Assembly (NCBI GenBank): GCA_022841745.1 | Contig: JALHQW010000011.1 | Location: 102,428 to 166,427, forward strand | Source: Saprospiraceae bacterium | GTDB lineage: Bacteria; Bacteroidota; Bacteroidia; Chitinophagales; Saprospiraceae | DNA length: 64,000 nt | Direction of reading: 5' to 3' | In this document: piece by piece, positions 15,511-24,800 of the stretch | Position numbering within the stretch: the first letter of the stretch is position 1 | How the letters are laid out: each line of letters opens with the position of its first letter | Made by a program: the position numbers and the translations under genes | Notes under the pieces: generated by a model | The model's database searches: none | What the model was told of the DNA's origin: nothing | What the model saw: only the letters and a program-made list of their open reading frames with translations

Positions 15511-16218
15511 ATGAAAAACAAAGAAATGATACACACCCTCATTGCCGAAGGCAGACTCGAAGAAGCCCTCGAAGCCCTGCTGCCAAGCCAGCCCGCTGCC
15601 ACCATTCTCCTTGGCGATTTTCGCCGGGGCCAGAAGGCTTACAACCTGAACACCATCGGCTATGACGAATGGAGCCGCATCCAGTCGAGGCTAGCGCAAG
15701 CGGCATTGGAGTTGCTGGAGAAAAAAGCGGATTTGCCCATGAACACGACGCCCACCTCAGACCACCTCAAAACCATGCCCACCACCCACAAACTCTTCCT
15801 CTCCTACTCCCACCAAGACGAGGAGCTAAAAAACAAGCTCACCACCCACCTCGCCCCCCTGCGGCGCAGCGGCAAGATAGCTGTCTGGCAAGACCGCCAA
15901 ATACTCCCCGGTACAGAATGGGATGCCGCCATCAAGCAGGAACTGGCCGAGGCAGACATCATCCTACTGTTGGTCAGCCCCGATTTCATCGCCTCGGATT
16001 ATATCTGGCTGCACGAAATCGCCGGGGCGATGGAGCGCCACGAGCGGCGGGAAGCCACGGTCATCCCCATCATCGTGCGGCCCTGCGAGTGGCACGACAT
16101 GCCGTTTGCCAAGGTGCAGGCATTGCCTCGCAACGCAAAGCCAGTGACCACCTACACCAATCAGGACGAGGCATGGCTGGAGGTGGTGCAAGGGATAAAG
16201 CGGGTGGTGGAGCAGTAG
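15511..16218 (+). CDS. Effector-associated-domain (EAD11-like) TIR protein
   Basis: A 235-residue protein of two parts. Residues 1-72 are a small helical domain (MIHTLIAEGRLEEALEALL, YNLNTIGYDEWSRIQSR) that resembles the effector-associated domain EAD11 found in bacterial conflict proteins. Residues about 93-235 form a TIR_2 domain (KLFLSYSHQDEELKNKL, DIILLLVSPDFIASDYIW), with Glu169 in LHEIAG at the catalytic glutamate position. EADs are thought to recruit effectors to a partner carrying the same domain, and TIR domains of this type destroy or convert NAD. No partner with a matching EAD is in the window. The TIR domain is clearly related to that at 12629. Confidence 0.8.
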   Translation: MKNKEMIHTLIAEGRLEEALEALLPSQPAATILLGDFRRGQKAYNLNTIGYDEWSRIQSRLAQAALELLEKKADLPMNTTPTSDHLKTMPTTHKLFLSYSHQDEELKNKLTTHLAPLRRSGKIAVWQDRQILPGTEWDAAIKQELAEADIILLLVSPDFIASDYIWLHEIAGAMERHERREATVIPIIVRPCEWHDMPFAKVQALPRNAKPVTTYTNQDEAWLEVVQGIKRVVEQ

Positions 16219-16299
16219 AATTGGGAAAACTCATTACTGGTTTCTGCCTTCAACCTTGAAAATTGCAACATAGATATGATGATTTTCAAGGTTTAATCG

Positions 16300-16307
16300 T
16301 AGATTTG
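16300..16307 (+). promoter_or_regulatory. -7 box TAGATTTG directly before the ATPase gene
   Basis: TAGATTTG fits TAnnTTTG and ends four bases before the ATG at 16312, the same spacing as in front of purK. A leaderless transcript is predicted. No strong -33 element is seen. Confidence 0.45.
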
Positions 16308-16311
16308 TTCC

Positions 16312-17505
16312 ATGATAACAAGGAATCTTGCTTTAGAAATCATCAAGGACTTGGGGTATTTTCCGGCAATTGGCATCATTGGCCCGAGGCAGTCTGGCAA
16401 AACCACCTTGGCAAAATTGCTGATGGAACAAATCGGCAAGCCAACTACCTACCTCGACCTTGAATCAGAGGCAGACCGCTATTTGCTAAGGGACGCAGAA
16501 CCTTGGTTCTTGGCGAACACTGACCGCTGCATCATCATTGACGAAGTGCAACTCCTTCCTCAGCTTTTCCCATTGCTCCGTTCCGTCATAGACAAGAATA
16601 GGGAGCCTGCCCGGTTCATCTTGTTGGGGTCTGCCTCACCTGAACTGGTGCGGAACAGCTCCGAAAGCCTTGCGGGCCGCATCGCTTTCCACGAACTTTC
16701 CCCTTTTGGGATTCAAGAACTTGAGGGCGTGCTACCGTTGCGCAAACACTGGCTCAGGGGTGGTTATCCCCTTGCTGCGATTGCGCCAAATGATGAGATG
16801 GCATTTAGGTGGATGGATAGCTATATCCGCAGCTTCGTGGAGCGGGATTTGAGGGTCATACTACGGCAGGACATAGAACCAGAGAATATGAGACGGTTCT
16901 TGCTCATGCTGAGCCATCTTCATGGTGGGATATTGAACATCTCCTCCATCGCCAATTCCTTGAACATGGCAACGGCAACCGTCACCAAGTACCTCGACCT
17001 GTTGGAAGGCGCATTTTGGATAACCAGGATTCAGCCTTGGTTTGTCAATATCGGAAAGCGGCTTGTCAAATCCCCAAAACTGTATTTTCGGGATGCTGGC
17101 CTGCTGCACAGCTTGCTTGGTATTACCAATGAACAACAGCTACTTTCCCATCCGGTGGTCGGTGCATCATGGGAGGGGTATGTGATTGAGCAGATTCGTA
17201 TTGCAACGCAGTTTAAATATAGTTACCATTTTTATAGGACGCAGGTGGGAGCTGAAACCGACCTATACTTGCGTTCACCTCAAGGCACTACTTGGTGCAT
17301 TGAAATAAAATCATCCAATACCCCCGTCATTTCCAAAGGTTTTTTTCAATGCATCGAAGACTTAAAACCAGACCGAAAATGCATCGTCGTGCCCGAAACC
17401 CGCCCAATCAAGCGGTCGGATGGCGTTGAGATTTGGTCGTTAGAAGATTTTTTGCGTACCTTGAAAAATAGTACAACACCAGAAAATGATACGTTGGGAA
17501 ATTGA
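16312..17505 (+). CDS. AAA family ATPase with DUF4143 domain
   Basis: A 397-residue protein of the widespread AAA_14/DUF4143 family. Walker A is IIGPRQSGKTTLAK (about residues 22-35) and Walker B is CIIIDEVQLL (about 72-81), with the sensor-like ILLGSASPEL after it. The second half has a winged-helix-like segment (NISSIANSLNMATATVTKYLDLL) and the DUF4143 end with a nuclease-like pattern GAETDLYL ... WCIEIKSS. Function in most bacteria is unknown; these genes are common in mobile and accessory regions. Here it closes the TIR/toxin island. Confidence 0.88.
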   Translation: MITRNLALEIIKDLGYFPAIGIIGPRQSGKTTLAKLLMEQIGKPTTYLDLESEADRYLLRDAEPWFLANTDRCIIIDEVQLLPQLFPLLRSVIDKNREPARFILLGSASPELVRNSSESLAGRIAFHELSPFGIQELEGVLPLRKHWLRGGYPLAAIAPNDEMAFRWMDSYIRSFVERDLRVILRQDIEPENMRRFLLMLSHLHGGILNISSIANSLNMATATVTKYLDLLEGAFWITRIQPWFVNIGKRLVKSPKLYFRDAGLLHSLLGITNEQQLLSHPVVGASWEGYVIEQIRIATQFKYSYHFYRTQVGAETDLYLRSPQGTTWCIEIKSSNTPVISKGFFQCIEDLKPDRKCIVVPETRPIKRSDGVEIWSLEDFLRTLKNSTTPENDTLGN

Positions 17506-17576
17506 TAGCCGAAGCATAATTTCCTAATTTACTTGCGAGAATCTTCAATTTCCTATAAATGCGAATTAGGGGTTGA

Positions 17577-17669
17577 AATAGGTGCAGCGCACCGCAATAT
17601 TACGGTGCGCTGCACCTCAACGCCACAAATACTGGGAAGCTACAAATATTGCGGTGCACTGCACCTATT
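17577..17669. repeat. Three-armed inverted repeat (GGTGCAGCGCACCG type)
   Basis: A 15-bp perfect stem pairs 17580-17594 with 17603-17617. The longer segment 17577-17601 is also the reverse complement of 17645-17669 with one mismatch, so the first arm can pair with either of two partners. The gap lies between convergent genes, but no T run follows either hairpin. Confidence 0.85.
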
Positions 17670-17715
17670 CCGTATAATATCCCAACTCCTCAATTTCCTA
17701 ATTTCTCAATTTCCG

Positions 17716-20433
17716 TCATCGTGGTTCAAACGGCAACTCCGCCACAAACGGCAAAGCATGCTCAAGGTCAAGCTCGGCGGAGAAGGCATTGCCCTCGTCC
17801 TCGACGCCCATGGTGAAGCCCCGGTCCTTGAACATCTGAATCATGTGCGAATTGTTGCGCAGCACAGAGGCATAGATATGCTTGATGCCCTTGTCACGGG
17901 CGATTTCCAGCACATAGTCCATCATCATGCTGCCGAGGCCCTGGTCTTGCCAAGGGTCGGCCACGAGGATGGCGAACTCGGCGGTCTCTCCCCAAGCGTC
18001 GGAAATGATGCGGGCCACGCCGGCCATGTGGTGCTTGCCACCTTCCTCGATGTCCACAATCAAGGCCATTTCCCGGTCATAGTCAATCTGCGTGAGGCGG
18101 CTGAGGAAGTCGTGCGTTACCTTCGGTTTGTAGCCAAAGAAGCGGAAGTACAGCGATTGGTCGGACAGTATCTTGAACATCTCGGCCTCCATCGGTTCGT
18201 CTTCGGGGCGGATGGGGCGCAGGATGGCCTGGCGTCCGTCTTTCAGCTCGATGTGCTTGACGTACTTCTCAGGGTACGGCGAAATGACGAGGTGCTGGTA
18301 CGGGTGCTGCTTGCTGCGGGGCTGGTAGTCGTTGAGCAGGATGCGGGCGTCCACCACAATGCCGCCGGTTTCGTCCACGAGGTAGGGGTTGATGTCCATC
18401 TCCCGTACTTCGGGGAAGTCGGTAAGGATATAGGCGAATTTTTGCAGCGAAAAGGCCAGTTCCTCCATGTCAACGCCGGGTATGCCCCGGAAGCCCTGCA
18501 ATTGCTTGAAGATGCGGGTACGCTGGATGGTGCGCTTGGCCAGCGACAGGTTCAGCGGCGGCAGTGCAAAGCTGGTATCGTTGATGACCTCCACGGCCAC
18601 GCCGCCCTGACCAAAGACGATGAGCGGCCCGAAGATGGGGTCACGGTTGGCACCAATGAGCAGTTCATAGCGCTTCTTCTGCATTTTTTCCACCAAAACA
18701 CCAACGATGCGGGCATCGGGCTTGTGCTTTTTCAACGACTCGATGATGGCGTCATAAGCCTTCTCGGCGGCGGCCTTGGTGGCGATGTTCAGCTTCACGC
18801 CGCCCACGTCCGTCTTGTGCAGGGCATCGGGCGACACGATTTTTAGTACAACAGGGAAGCCAGCTTGCTCCGCAAATTGGCCAGCCTCCTTGGCCGAGGT
18901 TGCCACTTGGACATTGCCCACGGGCAGGCCATAGCAGCCAAGCAATGCCTTCGCCTCGTTTTCCAAGAGATAATGGCGGCCTTCGGCCAATGCGTTACGG
19001 ATGATGTGCCATGCGGCGTCCCTTTTCGGTGCAAATCGGTGAGGTGCTTCAGGCGGCGTTTCGTAGAGCAGTTGCAGGTTGCGGGTATATTGCCACATTT
19101 GCAGGAACACGTCCGCCCCGCTTTCCGGGTAGCGGTAGTTGGGTACTTTGCCGTTTTCCAGGATTTCACGTGCCTGCCAAACGTCCCGCTCGCCCATCCA
19201 AGAGGCGATGAGCGGCTTGCGGGTTTTGGATGCGATGGCAACGAGCGCCTCCGCCGTGCCAGTGGCATCGGTGACGGTCTGGGTGGTGAGGATGGTCAGC
19301 ACGCCGTCCACATTGGGGTCGGCGAGGCAAGCCTCGACGGCCTTGCGGTACTCGACCGGGGAGGCGTCTCCCAGCACGTCAACGGGGTTGCCGTGGCTCC
19401 AGTGGGCGGGCAGTGCTTCGCTGAGCTTCGCAATGGTTTCAGGGGAAAGTTCCGCCAATTGACCGCCCCTGGTGGTCAGGTAATCGGTAGCCAATACGCC
19501 GGGGCCGCCCGCATTCGTCACGATGGCGAGGCGGTTGCCCGCCGGCCGAGGCTGCATGGACAGGGCTTGTGCGCAGTTGAACAATTGTGAAATACGCTCG
19601 ACCCTGACGCAGCCAGCCCGTTTGAAAGCAGCTTCAAAGGCGGCATCGTTGCCCGCCAAGGTGCCCGTGTGCGACATGGCGGCCTTGGTGCCATCCGAGC
19701 TTTTGCCCGATTTCAAAATGATGATGGGCTTCGAGCGGGCAAAGGCACGTGCGGCGCTCATGAACTGCCGGGCGTTGGTCAACGACTCCATATAGATAAG
19801 TATACAAGCCGTCTCCTGGTTCGTACCGAAGTAGTCAATCAGTTCCGCAAAGCCGATGTCAATCATGGAGCCGATGGAGACGAAATGGCTGAAGCCAACG
19901 TTCTGGTCGGCGGCCCAGTCGAGGATGGAAGAGCAGAGGGCGCCGCTTTGGGAGATGAAGGCGATATTGCCCGGCAGGGCCATTTTGTTGGCGAAGGTGG
20001 CGTTCATGCCCAGCTTCGGGTTGATGATGCCGAGGCAGTTCGGCCCGACGATGCGCATGCCGTACTTGCGGCTGGTGGCCAGCACTTGCTTGACCATCGC
20101 CTTGCCATCTTCCCCTGCCTCCTGGAAGCCAGCGGAGATGATGAGCAGCCCGCCGACACCCGCCTTGCCGCATTCTTCCACCACGCCGGGCACGAACTTG
20201 GCCGGCACGATGATGACTGCAAGGTCAATGGGGCCGGGCACGGCAGCGATGTTCTCGTAGGCTGGCAGGCCGAGCACTTCCTTGTTTTTGGCATTGACGG
20301 GATAAAGCCCGCCCTTGAACCCGCAGTCAATCAGGTTCTTGAAAAGCGAGTTGCCGACGGTGTTCTCACGGGTGGATGCGCCGATGACGGCAATGGAGCG
20401 GGGCTTGAAGATTTTATCGAGTTGATTAATCAT
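17716..20433 (-). CDS. Acyl-CoA ligase (NDP-forming) / GNAT acetyltransferase fusion
   Basis: A 905-residue protein with the plan of ADP-forming acetyl-CoA synthetase joined to a GNAT domain, as in protein acetyltransferases of the Pat/PatZ type. Order: CoA-binding domain (about 8-104, RSIAVIGASTRENTVGNSL), ligase-CoA domain (about 145-290), ATP-grasp domain (about 465-690, PVVLKIVSPDALHKTDVGGV), GNAT domain (about 735-895, WQDQGLGSMMMDYVLEIA). His255 in AAMSHTGTLAG corresponds to the phosphorylated histidine of active ADP-forming synthetases, so the ligase half may be catalytic. The GNAT half would acetylate lysine or a small amine. No partner enzyme gene is adjacent. Confidence 0.9.
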   Translation of the reverse strand: MINQLDKIFKPRSIAVIGASTRENTVGNSLFKNLIDCGFKGGLYPVNAKNKEVLGLPAYENIAAVPGPIDLAVIIVPAKFVPGVVEECGKAGVGGLLIISAGFQEAGEDGKAMVKQVLATSRKYGMRIVGPNCLGIINPKLGMNATFANKMALPGNIAFISQSGALCSSILDWAADQNVGFSHFVSIGSMIDIGFAELIDYFGTNQETACILIYMESLTNARQFMSAARAFARSKPIIILKSGKSSDGTKAAMSHTGTLAGNDAAFEAAFKRAGCVRVERISQLFNCAQALSMQPRPAGNRLAIVTNAGGPGVLATDYLTTRGGQLAELSPETIAKLSEALPAHWSHGNPVDVLGDASPVEYRKAVEACLADPNVDGVLTILTTQTVTDATGTAEALVAIASKTRKPLIASWMGERDVWQAREILENGKVPNYRYPESGADVFLQMWQYTRNLQLLYETPPEAPHRFAPKRDAAWHIIRNALAEGRHYLLENEAKALLGCYGLPVGNVQVATSAKEAGQFAEQAGFPVVLKIVSPDALHKTDVGGVKLNIATKAAAEKAYDAIIESLKKHKPDARIVGVLVEKMQKKRYELLIGANRDPIFGPLIVFGQGGVAVEVINDTSFALPPLNLSLAKRTIQRTRIFKQLQGFRGIPGVDMEELAFSLQKFAYILTDFPEVREMDINPYLVDETGGIVVDARILLNDYQPRSKQHPYQHLVISPYPEKYVKHIELKDGRQAILRPIRPEDEPMEAEMFKILSDQSLYFRFFGYKPKVTHDFLSRLTQIDYDREMALIVDIEEGGKHHMAGVARIISDAWGETAEFAILVADPWQDQGLGSMMMDYVLEIARDKGIKHIYASVLRNNSHMIQMFKDRGFTMGVEDEGNAFSAELDLEHALPFVAELPFEPR

Positions 20434-20562
20434 GACTTGGGTGATTTTGGCGGTTCTATTTGGTAAGGCATAAAATTCGGGGCGAAATTAGGTGGGGTAC
20501 GGGCGGGGGCAGGTTGATAAAAATCAGCGCGAGATGCGATAAAAGTCACAGGGCAAAATGGT

Positions 20563-21471
20563 TCACAAACCTGCAATCCATTTCACAAGGTTCGGCACCC
20601 AGTTCTCCCCGTTCACCGGGTTCACCATCCCAAACCCATGCCCGCCCTTTGCCCAAAAATGTGCCTCCACGGGTACGCCATTGCGCAAGCAAGCCTCGTA
20701 AAAAAGGATGCTGTTCTCGATTTTCACCCAATCGTCCTGTGCGTGGACGAGGAAGGCGGGCGGCGTCTGCGGTGTCACCCGCAACTCGTTGGAGAAATGG
20801 GCGACTTGCTGTAAGGTAGGGGTTTTGCCAAGCAGGTTTTCCCTTGAGCCATCATGCCCGATGCCCTCCCGAAAGCTCACCACCGGGTAAATCAGCGCCA
20901 CAAAATCGGGGCGGACGGAGGTCTTGTCCGTGCAGGTCGGGTCTGCGTTTTGCTCGAAATGCGTAGCGGCAGTGGCCGCAAGGTGCCCGCCCGCCGAGAA
21001 GCCCATGATGCCAATTCTGTTGGGGTTGACACCCCACTCCACCGCCCGCTGCCGCACGAGGCGGATGGCCTGCTGTGCATCCTGCAAGGGTGCCAGCGAC
21101 TTGTCCACGCAGTAGCGGTCGCTGGGGATGCGGTATTTTAGCACGAAGGCGGTGATGCCGGCATCGGCTAGCGCCTTGGTCACTTGACGGCCCTCGTGGT
21201 CGCCCGCCGTGCCGGAGTAGCCGCCGCCGGGGCAGATTATCATGGCAGAGCCATTAGGCTTTGAGGCTTTGTAAATCGTGAGCGTCGGCTCGGAAGTCTC
21301 GGTTGTGAACTCGACCTTCCAATCGTTTACCTCGGTTTTTTCGAGGTTATCGGCGGGCTTGGAATTGGGAATGGGGGCGGTGCCGTAGAGTGGCAGGGCT
21401 TGCTGTGCCTCCATTTTTGCGAAGCAAACAACAACTAAGGCGACAAGGGAAAACGGGCGGTGGTATGGCAT
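20563..21471 (-). CDS. Secreted alpha/beta hydrolase (acetylxylan esterase-like)
   Basis: A 302-residue esterase. The start at 21471 gives a signal peptide, MPYHRPFSLVALVVVCFAKM, whereas the longer frame upstream does not. The alpha/beta-hydrolase core shows the oxyanion loop CPGGGYSGTAG, the nucleophile elbow IMGFSAGGHLAAT, the acid in VHAQDDWV and the histidine in KGGHGFG. This pattern fits bacterial carbohydrate esterases that remove acetyl groups from polysaccharides. It probably works in the periplasm or outside the cell. Its promoter is at 21556-21587. Confidence 0.87.
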   Translation of the reverse strand: MPYHRPFSLVALVVVCFAKMEAQQALPLYGTAPIPNSKPADNLEKTEVNDWKVEFTTETSEPTLTIYKASKPNGSAMIICPGGGYSGTAGDHEGRQVTKALADAGITAFVLKYRIPSDRYCVDKSLAPLQDAQQAIRLVRQRAVEWGVNPNRIGIMGFSAGGHLAATAATHFEQNADPTCTDKTSVRPDFVALIYPVVSFREGIGHDGSRENLLGKTPTLQQVAHFSNELRVTPQTPPAFLVHAQDDWVKIENSILFYEACLRNGVPVEAHFWAKGGHGFGMVNPVNGENWVPNLVKWIAGL

Positions 21472-21555
21472 GACTGTTTTTTCCACAAAGGAAAGGAACT
21501 TGAGGGAAATGGGCGATTCTTGCGTAATGCTTCCATTTTTATTGCGAATTATGTC

Positions 21556-21587
21556 CAAATATAAATTCCCAAACCAGCTATCGGCAA
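21556..21587 (-). promoter_or_regulatory. Esterase promoter (TTG, 21-bp gap, TATATTTG)
   Basis: Read on the minus strand, TTG (21585-21587) is followed after 21 bases by TATATTTG (21556-21563), a match to the Bacteroidota promoter. The 5' untranslated region would be about 80 bases. Confidence 0.5.
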
Positions 21588-21726
21588 TAATTTGAAAATC
21601 AGCGTCTGCCGATTTCGGACAATTCCCCATTCCACGAATCCTTTCCCTTCCCTTTTTCGTTTCTTTCGTGTAATTTTGGTGAAAATTCCCTCGTAGGAAA
21701 GCAGGACAGGGTAACAACACAACCCC

Positions 21727-21776
21727 TACTTTTGCCTTTGTACTTTGTACTTTTTACTTAAGTACTTTGTACTTTA
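21727..21776. repeat. TACTTTGTACTTT tract before the giant Ig-like gene
   Basis: Repeated TACTTTG and TACTTTTTACTT units, including the -7-like box TACTTTTG at 21727-21734. The 21472-21806 gap holds otherwise only the esterase promoter; the start of the giant gene is at 21807. A similar tract occurs at 53767-53803. Confidence 0.5.
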
Positions 21777-21806
21777 ACCTTCAGGGAACGCCGATTACAA
21801 ACGTTT

Positions 21807-24800
21807 ATGCGCATAATCCCAAGGCTCATATCCTTAGTGGTTTTGTTATTGCTGGCCCACCTCGGCAGGGCGCAGGATTGCGGCTGTGCCGACAGCGGCA
21901 ACTGCCCCTTGCAATTCACACCCGGCGAAAGCACCCAAGTCTGCTACGAATTCACTGACGCCTTCAACAACGACCTCGCCAGCCCGACACAGGGCGTTTG
22001 TGGTGTTTACATCAAATTCCGACATGGCCGAATCGGCTCGCTCGACCTTACGCTGACCTCGCCCGCTGGGCAGCAGGTACAACTCGTGGGCACCAGTGGC
22101 AACTGCAATACCTTCACGCCATTGGCCACTTGGGACATCCTTTTTGTGCCCTGCGCAACCGCCTGCCAACCCGATACCATCAACAACTGCCCATACCCCT
22201 GCGTCTTCGATGGCTGCCCGACTACTTGCCCTTGGGGCAGCGGCACCTACGATGGTCAATACCATCCGTTCAGCGGCTGCTTGGAGAGCTTCAATGCCGG
22301 CCCCATGAACGGCCAATGGTGCATCGAGATCGAGAACGACGCCCAGTTCAACGGCGGCACCATCCTCGAATTTGAAATCATACCCTGCGACGATTCCGGC
22401 CAGTTCTGCTGCGATGCCGACGCTGGGAACCTACCCGACCCCAACGTTACCGCCTGCATCAACGACCCCTCGCTCGACCTCGACCTCGTGCCTACCTATG
22501 GTGCCATCGTGCCCGACCCGCTGGAGTATGGCTACACCTTTGCCGTTTTCAATGGGAACAACCTGTATGCCCTCACCACCAACGACAATTTTACCAGCTA
22601 TCCCGCTGGCAGCTTTACGGTATGTGGGTTGAGCTATTTGTTGGCTGATGCGGCCAACCTCCCCGCCCCAGGTTCTCCGCTCACCCCCCAAAGCCTCGAC
22701 GCCAACCTGAACGGCCCCTCCCCTGCCTTCTGCGGTGATATTGGCCTGAATTGCGTAGTGGTCAATATCGGTGCCCCGCCACCAACGACCCTCCTGCGGG
22801 ACACGATTTGTGATGGGGAAACAGTCGTTTTCGATGGACAAAATATAGGCACCACGGGCCTTTACCGGGACACCGTGCCCTCGTTCTTCGGTTGCGACAG
22901 CATCATCAACCTCGAACTGATGGTGATGCTGGATGCCACCACCAATCTCGTCGAAACCGTTTGCTTCGGCGAAACCTACACCGTCGGCACGACCACCTAC
23001 GCTGCCAGCGGCATTTACACCCAGCCTTTGCTGACGCAATTCGGTTGCGACAGCACCGTGACGCTCAACCTCACCGTGTTGCCCGAAAACACGGTGACGC
23101 TCAACGAAATCATCTGCCAAGGCGAGTCCTTTGCCGTAGGCAACAACAGCTACAATACTTCTGGCACCTATATCAACACGCTGCAAACACAGCCGCTCAA
23201 TTGCGACAGCACCGTGACCCTGAACCTGACCGTGGTGCAAACCAGCGTCAGCATCGCAACGCCGGGCATACTCACATGCCAGCAAACCTCCGTGCCTTTG
23301 GTCTCAACGGCCAGCACCTCGTTCGGTACGCTGACCTACCTTTGGACGACCAATGGCGGGGCATTTGGCGGGGCTACCGACCAAGCCAACACCACTGCTA
23401 CAGCGCCGGGCACCTACACGCTCACCGTCACTTCCGCCGGGTGCAGCAGCAGCGCCACCGTCACCGTTCAGCAAGACGCCATGATGCCCAATGCCACCAT
23501 CGTGCCTTCGGCAACGGCCTTGACCTGCGATACCCTCAGCATCTCGCTCAATGGCAGTGGCTCCACGCCAGCGGGAAATATATCCTACGCTTGGCGGGGC
23601 ACAGCTTGGAACCCCCTTGGCACTTCGCAAAGCATCAGTACCACGCAGCCCGGCACTTTTCGCCTCATCATCACCGACCTGACGAACCAGTGCAAGGACA
23701 CGGCAACAGTTGTCATCACGCAAGACATCGTGCCGCCTACGGCAAGTGGGGGAGCCGACATGGAGCTTTCCTGCACCATGCCAACAGCCAGTTTGAACGG
23801 AACGGCATCCAGCCCTTCGGGCAATATCAGCTACAATTGGAGCACATTGGATGGCAATATTTTGCCTCCGGCAAACGCATTGACTGCCCTCGCCGACGAG
23901 CCGGGCACCTACCAACTCATCGTGGAGAACTTGGCCAACGGCTGCCGGGACACCGACCTCGTCATCGTGACGGTGGACACCTTGACACCCAGCGCCGACA
24001 TCGCATTGCCGCAAGGCAACACGCTCAACTGCTACAACGACACCCTGACACTCGATGGCAGCGGCTCCACTGGCTCGCAGTTTGTTGTCTATCAATGGCT
24101 TGGCAATGTGTTCAACCAGCAGGGGACGCCGCCAACTGGGCAAGTGAACAGCCCCGGCAACTATTCGCTCGTGCTGTTTGATACCTCCAACGGCTGCCGG
24201 GACACAGCCACCGTGAGCATCGGCTCGGACTTTGTTTTCCCCAATGCCGACGCCGGGCCAGACGATTCCCTGACCTGCTCCATCAATTCCTTGTTGATTG
24301 GCGGAAGCGGCTCTTCCTCTGGCCCCGATTTCATTTATGAATGGACTTCCTCGCCTAGTGGTGCCTTCCTAAGTTCCCAAAACTTGCCGACCGTCAACGT
24401 CAATGCAGCGGCCATCTACAACCTGACCGTCACAGATACGACCAACGGCTGCACTGACTCGGATTTCATGGTGGTGGAATATAGCGAAACCCCCCCTGTG
24501 GCGAATGCTGGGCCTGATTACCTGCTAAACTGCACGGATACCGCCGTCATACTGGATGCCAGCAACTCGACCATTGTTCCTTTTGCAGAAATAGCTTGGA
24601 TTAATTCTGCCGGAGACACCATCTCTGATGATGTGCAGGTGACGGTGGACTACGCCGGTGTTTTTGTCTTGTCAATCAGATTGGCATTTTGCACGAGTTA
24701 CGATACTGTTGTGGTGACGCAGGGCACGGTAGCGCCCATTGCCGATGCCGGGCCGGATGTGATGATTGACTGCCTAACGGGCCAAGCCACCTTGGACGGT

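Noticed and set aside
12629..17505. Thoeris or CBASS defence system
   Set aside because: TIR domains are present, but no ThsA-type SIR2/SLOG protein and no CD-NTase; the class III cyclase at 58 kb is a different enzyme family.
17533..18846. Plus-strand open frame of 437 codons opposite the acyl-CoA ligase/GNAT gene
   Set aside because: Shadow of the minus-strand gene. It starts in an intergenic repeat and has no recognisable domain.
22892..24181. Second open frame inside the giant Ig-like gene
   Set aside because: Out-of-frame translation of GC-rich repeat DNA (His/Gln/Arg-rich); the main frame has clear Ig-like repeats.
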